Assembly: GCA_934255545.1 (NCBI GenBank) | Contig: CAKQOE010000020.1 | Location: forward strand, 1 to 41,093 | From: an uncultured Clostridia bacterium | GTDB lineage: Bacteria > Bacillota > Clostridia > Peptostreptococcales > Anaerovoracaceae | Reading direction: 5' to 3' | Length of the DNA: 41,093 bases | Part shown: piece by piece, positions 25,962 to 33,080 of the stretch | Position numbering within the stretch: position 1 is the stretch's first letter | Layout: each line of letters begins with the position of its first letter | Notes under the pieces: model-generated | Database searches by the model: none | What the model saw: the letters and a program-made list of their open reading frames with translations, nothing else | What the model was told of the DNA's origin: nothing | Program-made: the position numbers and the translations under genes

Positions 25962-25980
25962 TGTAAAAAGTAACTTTACA
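25962..25980 (-). promoter_or_regulatory. Inverted repeat upstream of the response regulator
   Basis: TGTAAA (25962-25967), 7 nt, TTTACA (25975-25980). Located about 80-100 bp before the start codon; candidate operator for this or another regulator. Confidence 0.4.
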
Positions 25981-25995
25981 ATACTGTTTTTAATA

Positions 25996-26029
25996 AATAA
26001 AAAAGGTGCCGTTCCCATGAGGGAACGGC
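25996..26029 (-). terminator. Terminator of the SLH/TolC gene
   Basis: GCCGTTCCC-ATGA-GGGAACGGC (26008-26029), with an A-run on its left that becomes the T-run of the minus-strand transcript. Confidence 0.8.
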
Positions 26030-26044
26030 ATGAGTACATACCTG

Positions 26045-26061
26045 CGACGGCCCGGCCGTCG
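26045..26061 (+). repeat. CCG-triloop hairpin
   Basis: CGACGGC-CCG-GCCGTCG, 7-bp arms, between the SLH/TolC gene and its terminator, antisense to the local transcript. Confidence 0.7.
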
Positions 26062-26139
26062 AGCATGAGTGTGCAGCTGCCGCATTTTAAGACGCTGAAT
26101 GAGCAGTGCGGCAGCCGGTTATTATGAGAAAATGAAAGA

Positions 26140-28023
26140 TTATGAAGCGCTGAATGTGATACGCTCTGTGCCTACACCCATGGAAAGGTTGAAATCAGAG
26201 AGCGCGTTGTTGTATGTCACGATAGCGTTCATAAGACCCTGCTTTGCCTGCTGCAGAGAAAGCTTTGTCTTGTTTACGTCAGATATCGTTATCATTCCGA
26301 GGTCGAACTGGGTCTCCTGGACTTTAAGGGACTTTTCTGTAAGAGCTATAGTAGCCTCAAATGTCTTTATCTGGTTTTCGAGATCGGCGAGATTATAGTA
26401 GTTTGTACGCATATCGGTCTTCATGCTTGATTTTGCCTGTTCGAAACCTATCTTGGCGTTCTGATAAGCGACCTCAGCCTTTTTATATGTTCCTGAGCTT
26501 GTTGAAACAGTGTAGCGGAGAGAAATGTACTGCATCTCAGCTACTTCTATGCCGTAGTCTATATATTTAAGGTTAAGGTTGTTGTTCATCATACTATCAA
26601 TAGCTTCATCGAGCGTAGGAAGCTCAGCTTCAGCCTGTTCGAGCGGAGTCGTGAGCTTCAGCTCTGTATCTGTCGGCAGGTTCATGAGCATGTTGAAGCT
26701 GCTCTGCGCTGACAGGAGAGACTGCTCGGCCTGGACGAGCGTATTTTCTGCTGATGTGACGCTGTATTCCTGATTTGTAAGAGCGAGGTCTGACAACATA
26801 CCGAGAGAATGCTTTTTCTTAGCGATCTCAAGGAGCTGCTTTTCTATTTCTAATGACTCCTTGCTTACATCAACATTTTCCTGCGCCTGGAGTACGCCGT
26901 AGTACAGCTTGCGCGTAGTCTGCTCTATGCTGTTCATCTCAGCCTGATAGTTGTTGTCAATGTTGGCCTGTATGAAGTCGCGCGTTTTCTGCGCTATCTT
27001 CTGATTCGTAGAGTTTATGCCGTTTGACTGCAGCTGGTACAGAGTGTTAAGGTCCATATAATCTGAATATTTGAGCGTATCGTTTATGACCTTGAGGTTA
27101 TCGCTCGTGCTGCGGAGCGTAGCCTGGTCGTTCTTTTTATTCATTTCGGCTGTCTCTGCCTGCAGGCCTGTAGTCTGCATTATCTTTATGGCGTCGTCAA
27201 GGCTGAGCTCCTTTGTTTTGAGGACTGTTGAAGCAAGGTCGCTGCTGCTGTCGCTTCCTGTGTTCTGGCTGCTGTTGTTTTTGCTGGCATCGTTGTCAGC
27301 GGAGCTGTCGTCCGGCTTTGCTGTCCGGGCTGCTTTGTAGCCGCCTTTTGCAGCTGTTTCTATAAGTGAAGCTGCATTATTTATGATGATGGCAGAGTTG
27401 CCGCGTGTAGCGTGCTTAGAGCCGTCCTTTGCAGGGTCAAAATCCTTCATGCCGTTATAGAGGCCGATCTCCTTTGCTGCGGCAACATAGTTTGCGGGCC
27501 ATGCGCCCGTTACCTTGCTCATGTCGTATTCGCATGCGCGGACAGCCATGGCTGTGAGCTCGTTGTATGTTATAGTCTTTGAAGGACGGAATGTGTTGTC
27601 AGTGTAACCTGTGACAATGCCGCATGCGCTGCTGACACCGATATAAGGCGCTGACCAGTTCGTGCGGTCTACATCTTTGAAGGCTGCGCCGTTTCCTGTC
27701 ATGAGCGCGGAATCTCTTATATCTGCGTGAACAGTCTTATCGTCGGCCTTTTCAGCGTCATCCTCGTTGTAGCCGTTGAGGATCGCGGAGCTGAGTATCT
27801 TGCTGATCTCGGCTCTTGATATGCTGTTTTCAGGTCTGAATGTGCCGTCAGGATAGCCGTTTATGATGCCGGCATCTGAAAGGGCGTCTACAGCCTTTTC
27901 GTAGTTCGTCCTGTTTGTATCGCGGTATGATGCAGCGCTTGCAGGTACGGCCGGTGCAGCGCATGTCAGCGCGAGAGCCGCTGCTACTGCGCAGCTTATG
28001 TGCTTTTTGTGTTTATTATTCAT
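26140..28023 (-). CDS. S-layer homology and TolC-like fusion protein
   Basis: A 627-residue secreted protein. A signal peptide (about 1-31, ending PASAAS) is followed by three S-layer homology repeats (about 32-210, with GYPDGTFRPENSISRAE and GYTDNTFRPSKTITYNE), which in the family bind pyruvylated cell-wall polymers. A Ser/Asn/Asp linker (about 225-260) leads to a long helical region (265-615) with the two-fold repeat of TolC-type outer-membrane efflux proteins (LSLDDAIKIMQ, LGMLSDLALTNQEY, LGMITISDVNKTKLSLQQA). TolC-like proteins do occur in Clostridia without an outer membrane; their role there is not settled. AGGAGG precedes the ATG. A strong promoter and a terminator-like hairpin lie upstream. 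Confidence 0.9.
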   Translation of the reverse strand: MNNKHKKHISCAVAAALALTCAAPAVPASAASYRDTNRTNYEKAVDALSDAGIINGYPDGTFRPENSISRAEISKILSSAILNGYNEDDAEKADDKTVHADIRDSALMTGNGAAFKDVDRTNWSAPYIGVSSACGIVTGYTDNTFRPSKTITYNELTAMAVRACEYDMSKVTGAWPANYVAAAKEIGLYNGMKDFDPAKDGSKHATRGNSAIIINNAASLIETAAKGGYKAARTAKPDDSSADNDASKNNSSQNTGSDSSSDLASTVLKTKELSLDDAIKIMQTTGLQAETAEMNKKNDQATLRSTSDNLKVINDTLKYSDYMDLNTLYQLQSNGINSTNQKIAQKTRDFIQANIDNNYQAEMNSIEQTTRKLYYGVLQAQENVDVSKESLEIEKQLLEIAKKKHSLGMLSDLALTNQEYSVTSAENTLVQAEQSLLSAQSSFNMLMNLPTDTELKLTTPLEQAEAELPTLDEAIDSMMNNNLNLKYIDYGIEVAEMQYISLRYTVSTSSGTYKKAEVAYQNAKIGFEQAKSSMKTDMRTNYYNLADLENQIKTFEATIALTEKSLKVQETQFDLGMITISDVNKTKLSLQQAKQGLMNAIVTYNNALSDFNLSMGVGTERITFSAS

Positions 28024-28124
28024 TTATCCTCCTTCGGATCTCACTGTCATGGCAGGCGGTCAGCATGAAAATATCGATGCGCAGCGCTTCCCTGCAGCGC
28101 TGCTTTTATCGGATACATAAAAAA

Positions 28125-28140
28125 CTGACCCGCGGGTCAG
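28125..28140 (-). promoter_or_regulatory. Terminator-like hairpin in the SLH/TolC leader
   Basis: CTGACCCGCGGGTCAG is a perfect 16-bp palindrome. On the minus strand it is followed by TTTTTT and lies between the promoter (28156-28184) and the start codon, so it could attenuate transcription. A second stem, GCAGCGCT...AGCGCTGC, is further down the leader. Confidence 0.5.
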
Positions 28141-28155
28141 AAAATCTTTTTGGTT

Positions 28156-28184
28156 ATTATACAACAACTGCCGAGCGTTTACAA
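28156..28184 (-). promoter_or_regulatory. Sigma-A promoter of the SLH/TolC gene
   Basis: On the minus strand: TTGTAA (28184-28179), 17-bp spacer, TATAAT (28161-28156). The leader is about 125 nt. Confidence 0.75.
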
Positions 28185-28250
28185 TAATCATCTGAAAAAG
28201 TATGTTACATCTTTGTGACATGAGGGTAATAACCTTATGAACGTAAGCTA

Positions 28251-28280
28251 TTGCGGCATGGTATGAAAATGTCGTATAAT
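28251..28280 (+). promoter_or_regulatory. Promoter upstream of hslO
   Basis: TTGCGG (28251-28256), 18-bp spacer, TATAAT (28275-28280). The leader of about 255 nt to hslO contains ACGCGC...GCGCGT (28313-28329) and the triloop hairpin at 28459; no convincing gene is seen in it. Confidence 0.6.
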
Positions 28281-28458
28281 AATATGTCTGTGCTTTTTAC
28301 CGGCACGGGAGCACGCGCGCTGTGCGCGTCGCAGAGTTGTAGTGTATTCGGGCACTATGTCGTGATGCTGCGGATATTGAAATATATTCTGAATAATTTA
28401 GGAAAGGAGAAATACAGCGCATATACGGTTCCGGCTGTAATGAAGATATTTACGGGAG

Positions 28459-28475
28459 CGTCCGCCCGGCGGACG
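28459..28475 (+). repeat. CCG-triloop hairpin in the hslO leader
   Basis: CGTCCGC-CCG-GCGGACG, 7-bp arms, sense orientation. Confidence 0.7.
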
Positions 28476-28542
28476 GGCAGTATGTATCTGATCCGGAGCT
28501 TCCGGACCTGGTTCGGTATATGTAGCTGTATGATATAACGAT

Positions 28543-29499
28543 ATGAAATTTGACAAGGCGATAACGGGAATGGACAAAAGCGGGTCTTTCCGTGTTTATA
28601 TGGCAGTAACGACTGAGATGACAGAAAAGGCTCATGAGCTTCACGGCACTTCGCCGCTTGCAACTCATCTGCTCGGAAGAGCGCTGACAGGTACAGGCCT
28701 CATGGGACTGATGCTCCGCGAGCCGGGATTTAAGGTAACGCTTCAGTTCAAGGGTGACGGTCCTGCACAGCAGGTGCTCTGTACTGCAGGCTCTGACGGC
28801 TCAGTAAAGGGATTTATAGCTAATCCACTCGTTGATCTCCCGGCAAGGGAAGACGGTTCGCCTGATGTAGGCGGGGCGCTTGGCATCGGCGTGCTCACAT
28901 GCATACGTGATGCCGGCATGAAGGAGCCTTATGTCGGCAAGATCGATTTCGTTACGGGTGAGATAGCTGATGATATGACGGCGTACTTCTGGATCTCTGA
29001 GCAGCAGCAGACTTCTGTGTCTCTTGGCGTAAAGCTTGATGAAAACGCTGAGGTAAAGGCTGCAGGCGGCATGATAATACAGATGCTCCCGGATGCTACT
29101 GAGGAGTGCATAAGCGCGCTTGAAAAGTGGCTGCCTGAGATGCCTAAGATATCTGAGCTGGCTGATAAAGTGAGTCAGGATGCTGACGGCAGATCTATGG
29201 AGAGCATTATGGAAGAATATCTCAGAGCTGCGTTCCTTGGGATGCCTGAGGAGTTCCAGATCATGCCGCTCGATACGCTTGATATCGGATGGAAGTGCGA
29301 CTGCTCAGAAGAACGTCTTGAACAGGTCGTAAAGAGTCTTGGCGCAAAGGAGATAAGCGATATAATCGAGCAGGACGGACAAGCTGAGCTTACGTGCCAG
29401 TTCTGCGGAAAGTCATATCATTTCGATAAGGAACATCTTGAGAGGCTTAAGCTCGAATGTTTAAAGGAGCGAATAGCTCATCAGGATCATAATAATTAA
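28543..29499 (+). CDS. hslO: Redox-regulated holdase chaperone Hsp33
   Basis: A 318-residue Hsp33, slightly longer than the usual ~290. It holds unfolding proteins during oxidative stress and is switched on when its zinc is lost. The N-terminal domain shows TSPLATHLLGRALTGTGLMG and the substrate region; the C-terminal redox switch has CDC (about residue 253) and CQFC (about 286), the CxC...CxxC zinc site. The ATG at 28543 has only a weak ribosome binding site, but the alignment of the N-terminus with the family supports it. A clear terminator follows. Confidence 0.95.
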   Translation: MKFDKAITGMDKSGSFRVYMAVTTEMTEKAHELHGTSPLATHLLGRALTGTGLMGLMLREPGFKVTLQFKGDGPAQQVLCTAGSDGSVKGFIANPLVDLPAREDGSPDVGGALGIGVLTCIRDAGMKEPYVGKIDFVTGEIADDMTAYFWISEQQQTSVSLGVKLDENAEVKAAGGMIIQMLPDATEECISALEKWLPEMPKISELADKVSQDADGRSMESIMEEYLRAAFLGMPEEFQIMPLDTLDIGWKCDCSEERLEQVVKSLGAKEISDIIEQDGQAELTCQFCGKSYHFDKEHLERLKLECLKERIAHQDHNN

Positions 29500-29526
29500 C
29501 AGAAAATATATATTTGAAAACTATAG

Positions 29527-29574
29527 AATATCCGCCGTGTGCTGAAAGGCATGCGGCGGATATTGCTGTTTTTT
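29527..29574 (+). terminator. Terminator of hslO
   Basis: AATATCCGCCG (29527-29537) pairs with CGGCGGATATT (29554-29564), then GCTG and T6. Two smaller stems follow before the next gene: CGGTAC-TGAA-GTACCG (29588-29603) and a short triloop stem GACGC-CCG-GCGTT (29629-29641). Confidence 0.85.
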
Positions 29575-29693
29575 GACAGGGACGGCACGGTACTGAAGTA
29601 CCGGCCTGCTCTGTGCTGTTTTTTACACGACGCCCGGCGTTCCGCGGTGTTTCGGGTCAAGTTTTATCTGTAGTTTACTGTCGGCTGTTAAGG

Positions 29694-30803
29694 TTATGTG
29701 AGCCTTAAAAGGGTGAGAGAAGCCATCTGCTGGTCTGCTGAAGGAGCTGTAAGCGTTATATCACCGACTGATCTGAGTGATATCGCGGCGCCTGCAGGTA
29801 AGGACGCTATTGCCTGTGATGATACTGTTTCGCTTGTTTCAAATGTTCCTGTGACGTTTGTGAGTGTTGCCGGTATCTGTGTTCCGTTAGATGTGACATA
29901 AAAACCGTTGTTTGTTGTTGTGGTGCCTGATGGGATGAGTATGTCGTATGATATGAGATAGTCGCCTGCGTTTGTTACTGTGAGAGTCCTGCCGTCCGCT
30001 GATAGTGTGTAGTCTGCTGTCGGACTGCTGAGGTTTGGCGTGAATGTTATTTCGTTGGCTGTTGCTGCGGTAAGTGTCTGAGTGCCTGTTGAGTTGCCGC
30101 TCCAGAATGATACTACTCCCGGAGGACCTTGAGGACCTGTGGCACCTGTTGCGCCTGCCGGACCTGTTGCACCGGCCGGACCTGCCGGTCCCTGCGGCCC
30201 CGTTTCACCCTGAGGACCTGTTGCACCGGCCGGACCTGTCGGTCCTGCCGGGCCTGCCGGTCCTTGAGGACCGGTCTCGCCCTGAGGACCAACGGCGCCT
30301 GTCGCACCGGTCAGACCTGCAGGACCCTGAGGACCTGCCGGACCTGTTGCACCTGTCGCTCCCGGAGGACCCTGAGGACCTGCTGCACCCGTCGGACCTA
30401 CAGGCCCGATAAAGCCGCGCGGACCTCTCATGCCCGGAGGCCCCGGAGGTCCGGGAGGACCCGGGATCACACAAGGATCATGACCGGGCCGGTACGGCGG
30501 CTGCATATCCCAGGGCGCTCCCATGGCTCCTGCATCGGATATCTCTGTTCCGTCACTGGGAAAGGTGGGCCAGAGATCGATGTCATCGGTGTCGTAGTCA
30601 TCCCAGTAAGGAGGCCACGGACGCGGGCGAGGAGGTACAGGTCGAGGTCCCGGCGGCCACGGTCTCGGTCCCGGAGGGCAAGGAGGCGGCGGGCAAGGCC
30701 TTGGAGGGCAAGGAGGCGGCGGGCAGATAGGAGGATAGAAGCGTATCTCGCCTGAACGCTGACTGCCCCGGCAGCGGCGGTTAATGTTTGAATTTCTGCA
30801 CAT
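29694..30803 (-). CDS. Collagen-like protein with BclA-type C-terminus
   Basis: A 369-residue protein in three parts. The N-terminal part is rich in Cys, Pro and Arg (CPPPPCPPRPCPP-type runs). Residues from about 130 form some 37 uninterrupted Gly-X-Y triplets, with many GPQGPAG and GATGPAG units. A ~130-residue C-terminal domain rich in Thr/Ser/Ala beta-strand sequence resembles BclA/BclB-type exosporium proteins. There is no classic signal peptide, as expected for spore-surface proteins made in the mother cell. The start at 30803 was chosen because AAGGAG lies 7 nt before it; a longer frame from 30917 runs into a repeat unit and lacks a site. Sporulation control is likely, but no sigma-E/K promoter could be fixed. 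Confidence 0.87.
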   Translation of the reverse strand: MCRNSNINRRCRGSQRSGEIRFYPPICPPPPCPPRPCPPPPCPPGPRPWPPGPRPVPPRPRPWPPYWDDYDTDDIDLWPTFPSDGTEISDAGAMGAPWDMQPPYRPGHDPCVIPGPPGPPGPPGMRGPRGFIGPVGPTGAAGPQGPPGATGATGPAGPQGPAGLTGATGAVGPQGETGPQGPAGPAGPTGPAGATGPQGETGPQGPAGPAGATGPAGATGATGPQGPPGVVSFWSGNSTGTQTLTAATANEITFTPNLSSPTADYTLSADGRTLTVTNAGDYLISYDILIPSGTTTTNNGFYVTSNGTQIPATLTNVTGTFETSETVSSQAIASLPAGAAISLRSVGDITLTAPSADQQMASLTLLRLT

Positions 30804-30869
30804 TTTTTTTCTCCTTATGCGGATGCCGCTGCGTCGTGTATGATTCATCGTATGAACCTCAGCACCTAT

Positions 30870-30940
30870 GTGTGATGAAAAGTCAGCAGAAAATTCAGAC
30901 TGGAAAATGTTGAGCAAAAGGCGAGGGAAAAGTCAGCAAA
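30870..30940. repeat. Degenerate copy of the 51-bp dyad repeat (about 1.5 units)
   Basis: GTCAGC occurs at 30882 and 30932. Between them GTTGAG at 30909 stands where GCTGAC is expected, exactly 23 bp before the second GTCAGC, and the string GGGAAAAGTCAGCAAAAT matches the array units at 39530-40615. One base is missing from the other spacer. It lies between the ABC-F terminator and the collagen-like gene. Confidence 0.8.
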
Positions 30941-30977
30941 ATAAAAAAACGCTGCCGGAGATGATCGTGGCAGCGTT
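30941..30977 (-). terminator. Terminator of the ABC-F gene
   Basis: On the minus strand AACGCTGCC and GGCAGCGTT (30948-30977) form a 9-bp stem, followed by T7. Confidence 0.85.
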
Positions 30978-30998
30978 GAATGTTATATAATTAAAAAG

Positions 30999-32834
30999 TT
31001 ATTGATTTTCTATTTGCTCTGCAAGTTCATTCAGGTACACCCAGCGCTCTGTTTTGTAGTCCAGCTGTTCAGAAATTTCTGAGCGCTTTGAAGTCAGTTC
31101 CTGAAGCTTTACATAGTCATTTGTAATGGCGGACATTTCAGAATCTATATCGGCTATTGCCTGTTCAAGAGCAGCTATGTCGTCGTCTATCGTCTCAAAC
31201 TCCTTCTGCTCTTTGAAAGAGAATTTAAGCTTTTTCTGACGTTCGGGACGGCGGGAGCCGTCGGAAGACGCAGATGTATTTGATGTATTTCCGCTTGATG
31301 AGGAGCTTTTCTGCTGCGCCGGTGAGGCATTCATTTCAGCAGTCAGAGATGCGAGCTCGCGGGCTTTCATCGTGTCTGTATAGCCGCCCGGATAGTGTCT
31401 TACCACGCCGTTGCCCTCAAACGCAAACGTGCGCTGGCAGAGCCTGTCAAGAAAATAGCGGTCATGCGATACGATGATGACTGCGCCGGAAAACTCGTCC
31501 AGATAATCCTCGAGGACAGTGAGCGTAGCAATATCGAGATCGTTTGTAGGCTCGTCAAATATCAGGACGTTTGGCGCCTGCATGAGGATGCTCAGCAGGT
31601 AAAGGCGGCGCTTTTCGCCTCCGGAGAGGCGCCCGATAGGTATAGAGTGCTTGCTGCTCGGAAACAGAAAACGCTCGAGCATCTGAGAAGCCGAAAGATA
31701 TCCGTCGTCAGTGCGCACGCTGTCGGATATGCCTTCAACGTATTTTATGATCCGCTGGTTTGGATCCCATACCTGAGTATCCTGGGAAAAATATCCTATT
31801 TTTACAGTTTCACCGATGCTTATCGTACCGGCATCAGGCTCTACCTCGCCGAGTATCATTTTGAGCAGTGTCGATTTTCCGCATCCGTTGTCGCCTATGA
31901 TGCCGATGCGGTCATTGCGGAGCACCGTGTATGTGAAGTCCTCGATAAGTTTTTTGTCGCCGTATGATTTTGACAAATGCTCTATTTCAATGATCTTCTT
32001 GCCGAGACGGCTGCTTGCCGTGCCGATGCTTAAAGATGAATCGTCTATTATCAATTTACTGTCCCTAAGCTCCTCGAAACGCTCGATATGCGATTTTGCC
32101 TTCGTAGAACGCGCGCGTGCTCCGCGCCTGATCCATGCAAGCTCCTTCTTGTAAAGCGTGGCGCGCTTGCGCTCCGTAGCCAGCAGCATATCCTCGCGCG
32201 CTGCTTTTGCTTCCAGATAGTAGTCATAATTTCCGTCATAAGAATAGAGCGAGCCATTGTCTATCTCAAATATTTTAGAAGTCACGCGATCAAGGAAATA
32301 GCGGTCGTGCGTTATCATGAACACAGCCCCGCGGAACTTTACAAGAAAATCCTCAAGCCATGTGATAACATCATTATCCATATGGTTCGTAGGCTCGTCG
32401 AGTATGAGCAGATCAGCGCCGGTCGAAAGCACGGCAGCCATAGCAACGCGCTTGCGCTGGCCGCCTGACAGATCGCCCATGCGGGCATCAAAATCGCGTA
32501 TCCCGAGCTTCGTCATCATAGAGCGGCACGTAAAATCAGGAACGGACGGGTCTATCTGCTGCATATAAGCGGCGGCCTGTTCAGCGACCGTGAGGTCGGC
32601 ATCGTAGTCAGGATGCTGCGGGAGCATCGCTTTTTTGATGTTATTGGTGTAAGTAATACGTCCGCTGTCCGGGTACTCGCTCCCTGCGATAATGCGCAGG
32701 AGCGTTGATTTTCCGGTGCCGTTTACGCCGATCAGTCCGATCTTCTCGCCCTCGTGTATGCTCAGGCTGATATCCTTAAGCAGAGGTTTTTCAGTATAAC
32801 TTTTATTTATCTTATCTGCATTTACCAGAATCAT
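30999..32834 (-). CDS. ABC-F ATPase of the Uup/YfmR type
   Basis: A 611-residue soluble protein with two ABC domains and no membrane part. Walker A motifs GVNGTGKST and GDNGCGKST, signatures LSGGQRKR and LSGGEKRR, and Walker B LLILDEPTNHMD and VLIFDEPTNDLD are intact. A Ser/Asn-rich linker (about 515-540) leads to a C-terminal coiled coil (550-610), as in Uup/YfmR proteins, which act on stalled ribosomes. The start at 32834 follows AAAGGAG; an open frame continues 366 codons further upstream but runs antisense through the next gene and is spurious. The leader contains three hairpins and a short reading frame (32846-32920) whose stop overlaps the ribosome binding site. A GGGA hairpin lies in the linker at 31247-31262. 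Confidence 0.95.
   Translation of the reverse strand: MILVNADKINKSYTEKPLLKDISLSIHEGEKIGLIGVNGTGKSTLLRIIAGSEYPDSGRITYTNNIKKAMLPQHPDYDADLTVAEQAAAYMQQIDPSVPDFTCRSMMTKLGIRDFDARMGDLSGGQRKRVAMAAVLSTGADLLILDEPTNHMDNDVITWLEDFLVKFRGAVFMITHDRYFLDRVTSKIFEIDNGSLYSYDGNYDYYLEAKAAREDMLLATERKRATLYKKELAWIRRGARARSTKAKSHIERFEELRDSKLIIDDSSLSIGTASSRLGKKIIEIEHLSKSYGDKKLIEDFTYTVLRNDRIGIIGDNGCGKSTLLKMILGEVEPDAGTISIGETVKIGYFSQDTQVWDPNQRIIKYVEGISDSVRTDDGYLSASQMLERFLFPSSKHSIPIGRLSGGEKRRLYLLSILMQAPNVLIFDEPTNDLDIATLTVLEDYLDEFSGAVIIVSHDRYFLDRLCQRTFAFEGNGVVRHYPGGYTDTMKARELASLTAEMNASPAQQKSSSSSGNTSNTSASSDGSRRPERQKKLKFSFKEQKEFETIDDDIAALEQAIADIDSEMSAITNDYVKLQELTSKRSEISEQLDYKTERWVYLNELAEQIENQ
31247..31262 (+). repeat. GNRA-class (GGGA) hairpin in the ABC-F linker
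   Basis: GACGGC-GGGA-GCCGTC, 6-bp arms. It encodes Asp-Gly-Ser-Arg-Arg in the disordered linker before the C-terminal coiled coil; antisense to the gene. Confidence 0.55.
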
Positions 32835-32845
32835 GAAATTCTCCT

Positions 32846-32920
32846 TTAAAATAGAAGCGGCACGAGCCGCGAAAATCGGCAGGCACATGATACGCCCGGC
32901 CATTCCGGGGGTATGATCAT
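32846..32920 (-). CDS. Possible 24-residue leader peptide of the ABC-F gene
   Basis: An ATG at 32920 opens a 24-codon frame beginning MIIPPEWPG. Its TAA stop (32848-32846) overlaps the AAAGGAG of the ABC-F gene (TAAAGGAG). Upstream short frames that control the ribosome binding site are known for several ABC-F genes, and Uup/YfmR-type proteins relieve ribosomes stalled at proline runs, so the Pro-Pro is suggestive. Against it, no ribosome binding site precedes this ATG, only a GC hairpin (32928-32943). Confidence 0.3.
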   Translation of the reverse strand: MIIPPEWPGVSCACRFSRLVPLLF

Positions 32921-32927
32921 TATGTAT

Positions 32928-32943
32928 GCGGCGCCGGCGCCGC
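32928..32943. repeat. GC hairpin in the ABC-F leader
   Basis: GCGGCG-CCGG-CGCCGC. Two further stems follow in the minus-strand leader: ATAC/GTAT enclosing CCCGG/CCGGG (32890-32914) and GCGGC-TCGT-GCCGC (32858-32871). Confidence 0.6.
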
Positions 32944-32970
32944 GCAAATATGCCTGCATTTTTACTTACA

Positions 32971-32999
32971 AGCATAACAGAAAAACGATGATTATGCAA
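32971..32999 (-). promoter_or_regulatory. Sigma-A promoter of the ABC-F gene
   Basis: On the minus strand: TTGCAT (32999-32994), 17-bp spacer, TATGCT (32976-32971). Leader about 130 nt. Confidence 0.6.
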
Positions 33000-33008
33000 A
33001 ATGCGGCG

Positions 33009-33037
33009 TTGCCGAAGCACGGCGGGTATTGTATCAT
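33009..33037 (+). promoter_or_regulatory. Sigma-A promoter of the GDSL-sir2-surE group
   Basis: TTGCCG (33009-33014), 17-bp spacer, TATCAT (33032-33037). Divergent from the ABC-F promoter with only about 10 bp between their -35 boxes. Confidence 0.6.
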
Positions 33038-33080
33038 TAAAACAGAGGAAGCGCAGGCTCTTCACAGGAGGTAAATGTTT

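Noticed and set aside
28251..28538. 95-codon frame upstream of hslO
   Set aside because: It begins at the promoter -35, passes through two GC hairpins, has odd composition and no start signal.
30129..30755. Long plus-strand frames opposite the collagen-like gene
   Set aside because: Mirror frames of the Gly-X-Y coding repeats; composition and lack of start signals show they are shadows.
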